Below are positions 1-9,197 of a stretch of 64,000 nucleotides of DNA, in pieces. The notes under the pieces were generated by a model. It was given only the letters and a program-made list of their open reading frames with translations. It had not been told where the DNA came from and searched no databases. The position numbers and the translations under genes were made by a program. The stretch is from DATAAP01 sp041690495 (lineage in GTDB: Bacteria > Pseudomonadota > Alphaproteobacteria > CACIAM-22H2): positions 55,403-119,402 of the forward strand of contig JAWLHE010000013.1 of NCBI GenBank assembly GCA_041690495.1. Direction: 5' to 3'. The stretch's first letter is position 1. Each line of letters starts with the position of its first letter.

Positions 1-1
1 C

Positions 2-775
2 GGCGACAGCGAGGCGGCGCATCGGCTCGTCACCAGCCATCTGCGTCTCGTGGCCAAGATCGCGATGGGCTATCGCGGCTACGGCCTGCCGCTGTCCGAG
101 CTGATCTCCGAAGGCAATGTCGGCATGATGCAGGCGGTCAAGCGCTTCGACCCGGAGCGCGGCTTCCGGCTTGCCACCTATGCGATGTGGTGGATCCGCG
201 CCGCGATCCAGGAATACATCCTGCACTCGTGGTCACTGGTGAAGATGGGCACGACGGCGGCGCAGAAGAAGCTGTTCTTCAACCTGCGCAAGATCAAGAG
301 CCAGATGAAGGCGATCGAGGAAGGCGAACTGCCGCCCGACACCGTCAAGGCGATCGCCAAGCAGCTCGACGTGCCGGAGCAGGACGTCATCCAGATGAAC
401 CGGCGGCTGGCGAGCGGCGACCATTCGCTCAACGCGCCGCTCCGCGAGGAAGGCGAAGGCGAGTGGCAGGACTGGCTGGTCGATGAATCGGACAGCCAGG
501 AGACGAAGCTCGGCGAGAGCGAGGAGCTCAAGCGGCGCCAGCGCATGCTGAGCCAGGCAATGCGCGGACTGAACGAGCGCGAGCGCTATATCCTGACGGA
601 GCGCCGGCTGCGCGACGATCCGACCACGCTCGAGGACCTGTCGCAGAAGTACGGCATCAGCCGCGAGCGCGTGCGCCAGATCGAGGTGCGCGCCTTCGAG
701 AAGCTGCAGAAGTCGATGAAGACCCAGGTCGCCGAGCAGACCAAGAGCGAGGCCGCCGCGCAAACGCGGCACTGA
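2..775 (+). CDS. rpoH: RNA polymerase sigma-32 factor RpoH, 3' part
   Basis: Heat-shock sigma factor that directs RNA polymerase to chaperone and protease promoters. The reading frame is open from base 2, so the N-terminus lies outside the window; 257 codons are visible. Seen: region 2 core-binding and -10 helices with the RFDPERGF and YAMWWIRA motifs, then the RpoH box QKKLFFNLRK, which separates RpoH from RpoD and RpoS. A C-terminal region 4 helix-turn-helix follows (YGISRERVRQIE). A hairpin with a T tract follows the stop. RpoH near purA/serA is a known alphaproteobacterial arrangement. Confidence 0.96.
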   Translation, partial: GDSEAAHRLVTSHLRLVAKIAMGYRGYGLPLSELISEGNVGMMQAVKRFDPERGFRLATYAMWWIRAAIQEYILHSWSLVKMGTTAAQKKLFFNLRKIKSQMKAIEEGELPPDTVKAIAKQLDVPEQDVIQMNRRLASGDHSLNAPLREEGEGEWQDWLVDESDSQETKLGESEELKRRQRMLSQAMRGLNERERYILTERRLRDDPTTLEDLSQKYGISRERVRQIEVRAFEKLQKSMKTQVAEQTKSEAAAQTRH

Positions 776-792
776 TCGCCGCGAGTTTCTCG

Positions 793-824
793 CAGGGCGG
801 GGCCATCCCCGCCCTGTTTCGTTC
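793..824 (+). terminator. Rho-independent terminator after rpoH
   Basis: Perfect 10-bp stem CAGGGCGGGG/CCCCGCCCTG (793-802 with 807-816), a 4-base loop, then TTTCGTT. It lies 17 bases after the rpoH stop and separates rpoH from the convergent desaturase gene. Confidence 0.8.
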
Positions 825-878
825 CAGCGAAGCGGCGCCGCCCGTGCGCGGGCGCGAACCTGGCCTCCCCTCACTTGG

Positions 879-1901
879 TCAGGTCATCCCGAAGGTCACC
901 ATGCGGTGTCGTTCCTCGTCGTACAAGGCGAAGGACAAGGACCTGAGTCCGCTCCTGATCGTCAGCGTCTGGACGACCTGAAGCGCCGGTATCGCCTCGT
1001 GGCAGGCTTGAAGGCGATAATTCGGAATGCGCGGGTTCAGGTGGTGAACATGATGAAACCCGATATTCGCGGTGAACCACTGCAGGATTCGAGGCAGGCG
1101 CAGATGGGACGAGCCTCGCAGCGACGCGGCGTCAAAGCTCCATTGCGCCTGTCTCTGCCAGAGTGCTGTCTCAAAGCGGTGTTGCACCGAGAAGACCCAC
1201 ACACCGACCACCGACGCGATCACCATGATCGGCAGCTGTACGACGAGCACGCGCTCGAATCCGAGCAGAAACCCCAATCCGCCTAGCGTCGCCGCGATTG
1301 CCACGTTGGTCCCGTAGACAGCGAGCCGCTCGTATCGCCACGACGCCGGCGTATCGAATGGCAGGCGGTAAAGCAGCAGAAAGACCAGCGGCGGCAGCAC
1401 GATCGACGACACCAACGGATGGCGGGTCAAACGGTAGAAAAGCCGGGCCGTCGGCTTCAGCGCTCGATATTCGGACACGGTCAGGCAGGACGAGTATATG
1501 TCGGCGCCGCTCAGCCGCCGGTCGAGATTGTTCCAGTTTGCGTGATGCCCGGCGTGCTGGCGGCGCCAGTGCGCGTACGGCGTAAGCGTGACGAGGCTGC
1601 AGATCAGGCCGAGCGCATCATTGGCGCGGCGCGATCTGAAGAACGAGCCGTGCCCGCAGTCGTGCTGAATCACGAAGATACGGACGACAAAGCCGGCGCC
1701 GAGGACGGCCAGAGACAGCGTCAACCAGTACGAGACCGCGACGCTCGAATACATCAGCGCACAGATGGCGATGAACGGAATCAGGGACGAGCCGGCCTGC
1801 CAAAGGCTTTTCCAGAGCACGGGCGCCTGGAATCGTGCTGCCGCCGTTCGCAGGTCGCTGACGTCGGGTCGTGCCACATGACGATAACGGCGTTCTTTCA
1901 T
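879..1901 (-). CDS. membrane fatty acid desaturase
   Basis: 340-residue integral membrane desaturase that would introduce a double bond into acyl chains of membrane lipids using a di-iron centre. The three histidine boxes of the FA_desaturase family are visible: HDCGH (about 80-84), HAGHH (about 116-120) and HHVHH (about 283-287). Hydrophobic segments lie near 38-78, 98-110, 165-180 and 200-240. The spacing fits the acyl-lipid delta-12/omega-3 type, but the position of the double bond cannot be told. It is monocistronic, convergent with rpoH, and 61 bases downstream of the sensor kinase gene on the same strand. Confidence 0.9.
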   Translation of the reverse strand: MKERRYRHVARPDVSDLRTAAARFQAPVLWKSLWQAGSSLIPFIAICALMYSSVAVSYWLTLSLAVLGAGFVVRIFVIQHDCGHGSFFRSRRANDALGLICSLVTLTPYAHWRRQHAGHHANWNNLDRRLSGADIYSSCLTVSEYRALKPTARLFYRLTRHPLVSSIVLPPLVFLLLYRLPFDTPASWRYERLAVYGTNVAIAATLGGLGFLLGFERVLVVQLPIMVIASVVGVWVFSVQHRFETALWQRQAQWSFDAASLRGSSHLRLPRILQWFTANIGFHHVHHLNPRIPNYRLQACHEAIPALQVVQTLTIRSGLRSLSFALYDEERHRMVTFGMT

Positions 1902-1962
1902 TCTGGCTTTCCGGCAACGCTATCGTGACGCAAAAAAGCTGTACACTCATCTGAGCAAGTCT

Positions 1963-3120
1963 TCAGTTGTGCGTTGGAAACTCGACGATCACTGTCGTTC
2001 CCCCGAAGGCGCCCGCGCTGCGCATGATCGTTCCACCGATGCTTCGTGCAAGCGAATTCATGATGTCGGTGCCGGACGCGCCGCGAGTGCATCTGGAAGG
2101 ACCGACTCCGTCGTCGAGAACGGAGACCCGCGCGCGCTTCTCAGAAATGAGATTCAACCTGACATGAATTCTGCCGTGCCCGTGCGGAAAGGCGTGCTTC
2201 AGGCAGTTCGTGACCGCCTCGTTCACGATGAGACCGATCGGCAGCGCCGTGCCGTGATCGGCCTTCACGGGAAGCAACTCCGTCTCCATCCGGATCCCCG
2301 GCGGCGTCATGATGTCCGCGCACAAACCGGCAAGATAGATATCCAGGTCGGCATTGCCGCCTAACCTCGCATCGTCCAGGCGGGCGTGAGCCTTGCCGAT
2401 CGCGACAACGCGCCGCGTCACGCGCTCCAGCGCCGCAAGGACCGACCGCTCCTTCGTCTCCCGCACCTCGGCGTTGAGCGTCGATAGGATTGTCTGCAGG
2501 CCATTGGCCATTCGGTGCCGCATCTCGCACAGCATGGTGGTGTGCTCGGCCGCGCTCGCCGCGCCCAATTTCCTGACGGCCGCAATGTCAGCCGCCGCAC
2601 TCGCCCGCATCACCGCCAGGCCGATCAGATTGGCGATTGCACGCAGAAAAAATTCGGAGTCGGCCGGAAACCGCCGGCCTGTTTCGCTTTCGACCTCGAG
2701 CGAACCGAAGATGCCGTTGCTGATCCTGATAGGCACATAGAGCGGCGACGCGATACCGTGCCTGGTCAGGACTTCATCGGCCATGCCCTGCCCCTCCTCG
2801 GAAAGGTCTTCCGCGTACACCGGCAGACCTGTCCTGAAGCTGCGGCCTGCCGGCGAATTCGCCGCCGTGCGCTCCGGCGATCCGACCGTGCCGGTCCGAC
2901 AGCCGGTTGCCGCGCAGACCAGCATGTCGTTGAATTCGGGCCGGTATCTCATCAACCTGCAGCGCTCGGCACCGGTGCCTTCTGCAGTCTTGACGACCGC
3001 ATCGTCGAAGACATCCTGGAGAGTCGCCGTGTTCAGGACCGTGTCGCCGAATTCGACAATCAGCGCGTGGCGCTTCAGATGGCCATGCGCGAGCGTATCG
3101 GGATGGTCAGCGGCCGCCAT
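1963..3120 (-). CDS. GAF-domain sensor histidine kinase (HisKA_2/HWE-like)
   Basis: 385-residue soluble kinase. The N-terminal GAF-like sensory domain spans about 30-170. A HisKA_2 dimerisation helix carries the likely phospho-acceptor His202 in the motif MRHRMANG. An HATPase_c domain follows, with N-box NEAVTNCLKHAF (about 300-311) and G1 box LDDGVG. No membrane segments, so it senses a cytoplasmic signal. Kinases of this class often feed small response regulators or the PhyR stress phosphorelay, but no response regulator lies next to it. A GGGGGAGGGG ribosome site supports the start. It is divergent from the Crp/Fnr gene. Confidence 0.88.
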   Translation of the reverse strand: MAAADHPDTLAHGHLKRHALIVEFGDTVLNTATLQDVFDDAVVKTAEGTGAERCRLMRYRPEFNDMLVCAATGCRTGTVGSPERTAANSPAGRSFRTGLPVYAEDLSEEGQGMADEVLTRHGIASPLYVPIRISNGIFGSLEVESETGRRFPADSEFFLRAIANLIGLAVMRASAAADIAAVRKLGAASAAEHTTMLCEMRHRMANGLQTILSTLNAEVRETKERSVLAALERVTRRVVAIGKAHARLDDARLGGNADLDIYLAGLCADIMTPPGIRMETELLPVKADHGTALPIGLIVNEAVTNCLKHAFPHGHGRIHVRLNLISEKRARVSVLDDGVGPSRCTRGASGTDIMNSLARSIGGTIMRSAGAFGGTTVIVEFPTHN

Positions 3121-3365
3121 AAAGCGCCCCTCCCCCTTTTAACGCAGAAACTAAGTCATACTTGTGGTAGCGATGGGTCTATTGGTAGCGACGGGTCTAT
3201 CCTGCGTGTGCAGGCCGAGATCGAAAATGGCGCCACAGCCAGTCGCGTATGCGGCGCAAGACCAACTATAGCACACGGGCCCAAAGCAGTTAGTCAAATT
3301 AGTTTAAGTGGTCAAGCATAGCGCTGGCACGCCGCCGATCTGCCGGCGCGTCAAGGAAGCCATTC
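3121..3365. promoter_or_regulatory. divergent promoter region between sensor kinase and Crp/Fnr regulator
   Basis: 245-bp intergenic region. On the minus strand an extended -10 element TGCTATAGT (3264-3272) could drive the kinase. An 18-bp unit GGTAGCGATGGGTCTATT is tandemly repeated at 3166-3183 and 3184-3201 with two T/C differences, within the kinase leader. No FNR box (TTGAT-N4-ATCAA) was found. Base composition is lower in GC than in the flanking genes. Confidence 0.45.
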
Positions 3366-4130
3366 ATGCAATTCCACAACTCAAGAGAAGCGATCACCTG
3401 CCGCGCTTGTCCATTGCGCCTGTCGGGCGCGTTCGCGCCGGTCAGCCGGTCGGAAATTGCGGCATTGCAGGCCTACAAGACCGGCCACCTGGAATTCGCC
3501 GCCGGTCGCGACATGCTGCCGCGCGTCGGCAAAGGGCATTTCTACACGCTCTTCAGCGGCTGGGCATTCCGCTACGCTCTGGTCGATGGTGGGGAGCGGC
3601 AGATCCTGAATTTCCTGCTGCCGGGCGATCTGTTCGGATTCGAGCGCGTGTTCGGCGCACCGCCGCATTACGGCGTCTTGAGCGCCACGGTCGCCGAGCT
3701 ATGCGTCTTCCCCGCTGCCGGGTTCGCCAAGTTCGCGGAAGCCAATCCACGGCTCGCAATGGAGATCGCGCGGCTTGCCTACAGCGATGCGCGCCTTGCC
3801 GACCTTCGTATGACGACGCTTGGGCGGCGGCCGGCCGACGCGCGCACGGCCGCCCTGTTCATCGAGCTCTATGACCGGATGGTCGATCGCAGGATGATCC
3901 ACGGCGAGGCGATCAGGGTGCCGGTCACGCACGAACAGCTCGCCGATGCGCTTGGCCTGACCTCGGTCTATGTCAGCCGCACGCTGCAGCTTCTGGACCG
4001 GCAGGGGCTGGCGCATTTCGAGCGCGGCACACTGGTGATCCGCGATCTGAGCGGCCTGCGTGCGCTCGCGGGCGCGAACGGCACCGGCAATGGCGACGGC
4101 AACGGCCGATCGCTGCCTCCGCTGCTGTAA
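3366..4130 (+). CDS. Crp/Fnr-family transcriptional regulator
   Basis: 254-residue regulator with a cyclic-nucleotide-like beta-roll (about 20-140), a dimerisation helix and a C-terminal winged helix (HEQLADALGLTSVYVSRTL). The N-terminus has Cys12 and Cys15 (CRAC) and another Cys at about 113 in ELCVF, which resembles three of the four FNR iron-sulfur ligands. The recognition helix keeps SR, but the glutamate that contacts the FNR box is replaced (SVYVSR). It is therefore unlikely to bind a classical TTGAT site. The ribosome site AAGGAAG fits the start. A Gly/Asn-rich tail ends the protein. Confidence 0.88.
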   Translation: MQFHNSREAITCRACPLRLSGAFAPVSRSEIAALQAYKTGHLEFAAGRDMLPRVGKGHFYTLFSGWAFRYALVDGGERQILNFLLPGDLFGFERVFGAPPHYGVLSATVAELCVFPAAGFAKFAEANPRLAMEIARLAYSDARLADLRMTTLGRRPADARTAALFIELYDRMVDRRMIHGEAIRVPVTHEQLADALGLTSVYVSRTLQLLDRQGLAHFERGTLVIRDLSGLRALAGANGTGNGDGNGRSLPPLL

Positions 4131-4153
4131 AGCCCCACGCGCCCCGCCGCAGG

Positions 4154-5446
<1,293 letters not shown>

Positions 5447-5488
5447 GGTCAGTCTTCCTTGGTCGAGAGATGAGCGAGGACGGTCATG

Positions 5489-6643
5489 TCAGCCGATCGC
5501 GACCGGCCGGCCGTCCTCGAGCAGATGCGTGCAGCGCAGCCGCGCCGCCTCGGCACGGGCGTCGCGCTCCGCGATCAGCCCGGCGACGGTGATCCAGCCC
5601 TGGGCCCGCAACCGCGCGGCCTCGGCCGGCGCGGTGCCGGACGGGACGTAAAGACGCCGCTCGGGTGTTGCGTCGGGCGATGCGTGGATGACGGTATCGG
5701 TAAACAGCGTGAACCCCGTTGCGGCCTCGCCGCCCTCGGGCGAATACGCATCGCCCGCCATGTAGCGCCCGCCGCGTCCGAGCTCGCCGCGCACGCTGCG
5801 CGCGAACAGGGTGAAGCACAACCCGGTGTGATATTCGAAGCCGCGCATCTCGACGGGATCGATGCTCAGGCGGAGATCCGGCATCCCCGCCTTGACCAGC
5901 GCAACAGCCTCGGCGAGACGGCCCGCCTCCGCGGCTGCGTCCGCGGGCAAGGCGAGCTTTCCGATTGCGGCGAGCGCCCTGTCGGCCGGCCCTGCCGCGG
6001 CAAGGAGTCCCGCGAGCGTCGATCCCGCCGCTCCCGCGAGTGCGGTGACCGCCGCGCTGTCCTTGCGGTCGAGCGCATCGCGCAGGCGCTTGGGCGCGGG
6101 CGCCATGCCGTGCGCCGCGAGCACCGCCGGCACCAGCTTCGGCGACGACAGGTCGATCGTGAAGTCGGGGACGCCCACCGCGGTCAGGGCGGCAGCGGCG
6201 AGCAGCACGGCCTCGGCATCCGCGGTCGCCGCATCGCAGCCGATCAGTTCGGCGCCGACCTGGCCGAACTGGCGTTCGGGCCGCAGGTCGTCGCCCTTCA
6301 CGCGCAGCACCTGGCCCGCATACGACAGACGCAGCGGCCGCGGCAGCGCCTTGAGGCGCGTCGCCGCGATGCGCGCGACCTGCAGCGTCATGTCGGCGCG
6401 CAGCCCCATCATGCGCTGCGAGACCGGATCCATCAGGCGGAACGTATGCTGCGCCATCGACGCGCCGGAGTCGGCGAGCAGGCTGTCCTCGAACTCCACC
6501 AGCGGCGGCTTGACGCGCTCGTAGCCATGCGCGGCCAGCGTGCCCATGAGGCGCGCGACGACGCGCGCCTCGGTTTCCGCTTCAGGCGGCAGGATGTCGC
6601 GCAGTCCCGCCGGCAGGAGGGCGCGTTGGGCAAAATCGTTCAT
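5489..6643 (-). CDS. hisZ: ATP phosphoribosyltransferase regulatory subunit HisZ
   Basis: 384-residue paralogue of histidyl-tRNA synthetase that lacks aminoacylation activity. It pairs with the short form of HisG to form the first enzyme of histidine synthesis. The class II synthetase fold shows as LPAGLRDILPPEA, a motif-2-like LRLSYAGQVLR and the histidine-binding GRGGRY. The start at MNDFAQ was chosen because upstream codons do not look coding. A HisZ predicts a short HisG elsewhere in the genome. The hisZ-purA pairing is common in this class. Confidence 0.93.
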   Translation of the reverse strand: MNDFAQRALLPAGLRDILPPEAETEARVVARLMGTLAAHGYERVKPPLVEFEDSLLADSGASMAQHTFRLMDPVSQRMMGLRADMTLQVARIAATRLKALPRPLRLSYAGQVLRVKGDDLRPERQFGQVGAELIGCDAATADAEAVLLAAAALTAVGVPDFTIDLSSPKLVPAVLAAHGMAPAPKRLRDALDRKDSAAVTALAGAAGSTLAGLLAAAGPADRALAAIGKLALPADAAAEAGRLAEAVALVKAGMPDLRLSIDPVEMRGFEYHTGLCFTLFARSVRGELGRGGRYMAGDAYSPEGGEAATGFTLFTDTVIHASPDATPERRLYVPSGTAPAEAARLRAQGWITVAGLIAERDARAEAARLRCTHLLEDGRPVAIG

Positions 6644-6791
6644 ATCGCTTTCAGGCCGGAAAGAGGGTCCCTCGTCCGGGCGCCTTGGTAACGGCTTTGA
6701 AAGTCGAGGGCAAAGCCTATTTGCGTGATCGGGCGGCCATCCGGCCGCGTCGTCCGCGCCATGTCGCCGGGTGCGCATTGCGATCTCATTA

Positions 6792-6808
6792 TGAAACTAT
6801 CTGTTTCA
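6792..6808. promoter_or_regulatory. inverted repeat, possible relic operator
   Basis: TGAAAC-N5-GTTTCA dyad in an AT-richer patch upstream of the TRAP transporter remnant. IclR-family operators can look like this, so it may be the old control site of the decayed transporter. No matching regulator gene is nearby. Confidence 0.25.
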
Positions 6809-6903
6809 CTTTGGAATAGCATCGATGCGCTGGCGAAGCTCAGGGAGCCGCCGGCGCGATCTGCCATGCGCTCCCTTACCTTTCCGGGCCTGATCGGCTT
6901 CCC

Positions 6904-7389
6904 GTGGGTAAGCCCGTCTCTCTTTTTCACGTCTCGTGGATGCGCAGCGAGACAATCGCGATCGGCTCGTGGATGCCGATCAACTATCCGTTCAAGTCCA
7001 TCATGCCGGGCGCGACGCTTCTGCTGCTGATCCCGGGCGCGTCCGAATTCCTCAGGAGCATCTACGCGGGCCGCCCGGAGGCGAGCGGACGTGATCCCGG
7101 ATTCCGTTAGTCTCGAGGTTCCCGGCTGCTCTCGATCGCCGTTCTGTTCGTTGCGATCTTCGTCGGATTCCCCATCGCCTTCACCCTGACCGCCGTGCCG
7201 CTGCTCTTTGGCCTCGCCGGACCGGGCGAAGCCGCCATGCATCTCATGGTGCCGAGGTCTTCTCGGCGATGCGCGACCCGACGCACGCCTCGGTTCCGTT
7301 CGTCCTGTCGATCAGCCGCCTGGCCGGGCAATGGGGGACTGACGGAGCGGCTGTCGATCGCGCTGTGGCTGCCCGGCGCTCTGCTCTAG
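6904..7389 (+). pseudogene. decayed TRAP transporter (DctQ end and DctM fragments)
   Basis: Two adjoining relics read in the + direction. The first (about 6940-7090) translates as the C-terminal half of a small TRAP permease subunit (INYPFKSIMPGATLLLLIPG). The second (about 7123-7389) begins like DctM (LSIAVLFVAIFVGFPIAFTL), then shifts frame near 7258, where VFSAMRDPTHASVPFVL is read in another frame. It shifts again to LTERLSIALWLPGAL before a stop. DctM should be about 430 residues, so most is deleted. No intact dctP or dctM is present. Family assignment comes from remembered TRAP motifs. Confidence 0.6.
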
Positions 7390-7748
7390 TCCCGTATCGA
7401 GCGCTGGAATTCGCTGAGATGCGCTCGCATCGTGTCCGATTCCTTCTCGAGGTCCCTGAGCAGCGGCAGCAGCGCGCGATAGTGGCGCGCCAGCTTCATG
7501 GCGAAGGCGGCGCTCTCCTCGCTGTCGGCCCACCCGAGATCTTTCACCAGCTTTTTGAGGATCTGATAGAACGCCTCGTGTTCGATGGCCTTCTCGGCGT
7601 CATCGAAGGTGCGTCCGTCGCTCGTGGTCAGGCGCAGGACCGTGCTGACAACGATCCCCTCGCGCGGTTTCGGGGGCGGCTCGCCCGACGCGTCACGGAG
7701 CTGCCCGTCACGGAATTTCGGCTCTTTGGCCAAGGTCGATTCACGCAT
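7386..7748 (-). CDS. conserved-looking hypothetical protein
   Basis: 120 residues, soluble, family not recognised. It has a disordered charged N-terminus (about 1-35) and a short beta-like segment LRLTTSDGRTFDD. A helical C-terminal half then runs from AEKAIEHEAFYQILKKL to the end, with regular Leu/Ala spacing that suggests a helical bundle. A good ribosome site (GGGAGG) lies just before the ATG. It converges on the TRAP remnant. Confidence 0.6.
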   Translation of the reverse strand: MRESTLAKEPKFRDGQLRDASGEPPPKPREGIVVSTVLRLTTSDGRTFDDAEKAIEHEAFYQILKKLVKDLGWADSEESAAFAMKLARHYRALLPLLRDLEKESDTMRAHLSEFQRSIRD

Positions 7749-7913
7749 CGAAGCCTCCCGGAATCGGATTGTTCCTCCGCAGCAAAGTGGCCGCGAACAT
7801 TGTCCGAATCATGGAAGCTTGGCGCTGCCTGCTGCGGTGCACGACCACAACGATAACGATCGGGAACGGAGTTCGATTTCATGGCGGGCGGCACGTGGCA
7901 CGCCGACACCGCA

Positions 7914-8093
7914 TCAGGTGCGCGTGCTGTTTACGTTCGGATCGAAGTCGCCGCGCGGCGCGCGCGACGGCTCCATGTCTTCGGGCCCGCGGCGCTCGCG
8001 GCCGCGCTCCGGGCGCGGCGGCGGCTTTTCGATCGACTCGTTGCGCGCCTTGCCGCGCTCGCGTCGCGGCCCGCGGATCTTCGGTTGAGGCAT
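7914..8093 (-). CDS. small basic proline/arginine-rich hypothetical protein
   Basis: 59-residue reading frame rich in Arg, Pro, Glu and Lys (MPQPKIRGPRRERGK at the start, DFDPNVNSTRT at the end), predicted disordered. It starts 10 bases after the stop of the proline-rich frame upstream, which could mean translational coupling. No homologue is recognised and no strong ribosome site is visible, so the call rests only on an open frame with sensible composition. Confidence 0.3.
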   Translation of the reverse strand: MPQPKIRGPRRERGKARNESIEKPPPRPERGRERRGPEDMEPSRAPRGDFDPNVNSTRT

Positions 8094-8103
8094 GGCAATA
8101 CCG

Positions 8104-8280
8104 TCAGAGGACCGCGGGCGGTTCGGCAGGCTTGCCCGGCGCGTCCGGCGGCGGCATGCCGGGCTGCTGCTTCGGCGGCATGGTCGGCGGCACGCGCGGC
8201 GGTTCGTCCATCGGTGGTTTCGGCGCCTTTTCCGGGCGCGGCGGCGTCGGACGTGTCGGCAAGCTGATCCGTTCGTTCAC
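8104..8280 (-). CDS. proline-rich hypothetical protein
   Basis: 58 residues from a GTG start (VNERISLPTRP). It is almost wholly proline-rich with repeated PPRP, KPP and MPP units, so it is probably disordered. The same frame stays open to an ATG at 8361, but the extra residues look non-coding. No Shine-Dalgarno is visible. Such composition can arise by chance in DNA this GC-rich. Confidence 0.25.
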   Translation of the reverse strand: MNERISLPTRPTPPRPEKAPKPPMDEPPRVPPTMPPKQQPGMPPPDAPGKPAEPPAVL

Positions 8281-8456
8281 GGGGGGAAGGCCCTGCGTTG
8301 CTGCGATGCCGGAGCAACGGTCGCGGCGGCGATGCGTTCCGTACAGCCGAGCTGGCACCATCAGCGTGTCGCAGGCGTCACACTGCGGCCTTTTTGCGGC
8401 GTGAATGACGCACGCGAGGGAACGACCGCATCCCGGACGACGTTTGCCTTAGCCCG

Positions 8457-8675
8457 ATGAGCAGGACCACGGCGATGGAAACCCCAATGTCGCACCGTGA
8501 CGCTGGAGAAAACCGGCCCCACGCGGCTCCAGACCAGGCCGCCGCCCCCAACCTGCATCTCCTCGAGCTTTACCGGCTCCAGCCTCTGCCCGATGAGTTC
8601 ATGCGCATGGCGCAGGCGATCGGCGAGTCCTGCGGCCGCGCTCTCCGCGGGAACAAGGGCTGGTTCTTCAGATAG
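8457..8675 (+). CDS. small hypothetical protein
   Basis: 72 residues, not recognised. After a polar N-terminus it has a helical segment HLLELYRLQPLPDEFMRMAQAIGESCGRALR that looks like a real amphipathic helix pair. In-frame ATGs at 8475 and 8487 are alternative starts. The antisense frame across the same bases is also open, so coding is uncertain. Confidence 0.35.
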   Translation: MSRTTAMETPMSHRDAGENRPHAAPDQAAAPNLHLLELYRLQPLPDEFMRMAQAIGESCGRALRGNKGWFFR

Positions 8676-8708
8676 GCGCACAGCTACGCCGTCGGCGCGA
8701 CGGCCGCG

Positions 8709-9116
8709 CTAAGGGGCGCCGGCAGGTGCGTGCGCGGATGATCCAACCGCCTCGAGCGGACGCGGCGACAGCGCCAGCCAGCCGCGCGTTCCCTCGACGA
8801 ATCGCGCCTCGATGCGGCGATGCAGACTGGGCGCGTAGGCGGTCGCCGCTTCGACCCGCACTCGGCAGAAAAATCCGGCTTCCTCCCGCGCGCGCCAGCA
8901 CCGCTCCTTCGCGACCGAATGGATGTAGAGAGTCACGGATGCTTCCGCCGAGAGATTCACCAGCGGCGCGTACTCGCCGGGTCCGGAACGCCGCTGCGCA
9001 TCCGCCCACTCGCGATGATGGCGCTGAAGCGCCTGCAGCAGATCCGCCTCCGACGGCTCCTGCGGCGCGCACGCCGTGACGATCAATCCGAATACTGCCG
9101 CAAGCGGCGCACGCAA
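8709..9116 (-). CDS. putative lipoprotein
   Basis: 135 residues. The signal sequence MRAPLAAVFGLIVTAC ends in a lipobox-like VTAC, so the mature protein would be lipidated at Cys16 and held in a membrane facing the periplasm. The mature part has a helical stretch (ADLLQALQRHHREWADAQRR) and two internal Cys residues (RCWR and FCRV) that could form a disulfide. The ending is Pro/Ala-rich. Function unknown. Confidence 0.6.
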   Translation of the reverse strand: MRAPLAAVFGLIVTACAPQEPSEADLLQALQRHHREWADAQRRSGPGEYAPLVNLSAEASVTLYIHSVAKERCWRAREEAGFFCRVRVEAATAYAPSLHRRIEARFVEGTRGWLALSPRPLEAVGSSAHAPAGAP

Positions 9117-9197
9117 GGTACGGTCCCCCGTCGATGAAGCAGCGGGGAGCTTACCGCCCCATTCCTTAAGCGCCGTTAATGCCGCGGAGAGATCGCC

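Noticed and set aside
6640..7242. 200-codon minus-strand frame overlapping the TRAP relic
   Set aside because: Highly charged Arg/Asp/Glu pattern typical of a shadow; the + strand shows recognisable transporter fragments.
8361..8681. 106-codon minus-strand frame
   Set aside because: Fully overlaps the + frame at 8457; the long Val/Arg second half looks non-coding. Neither is strong.
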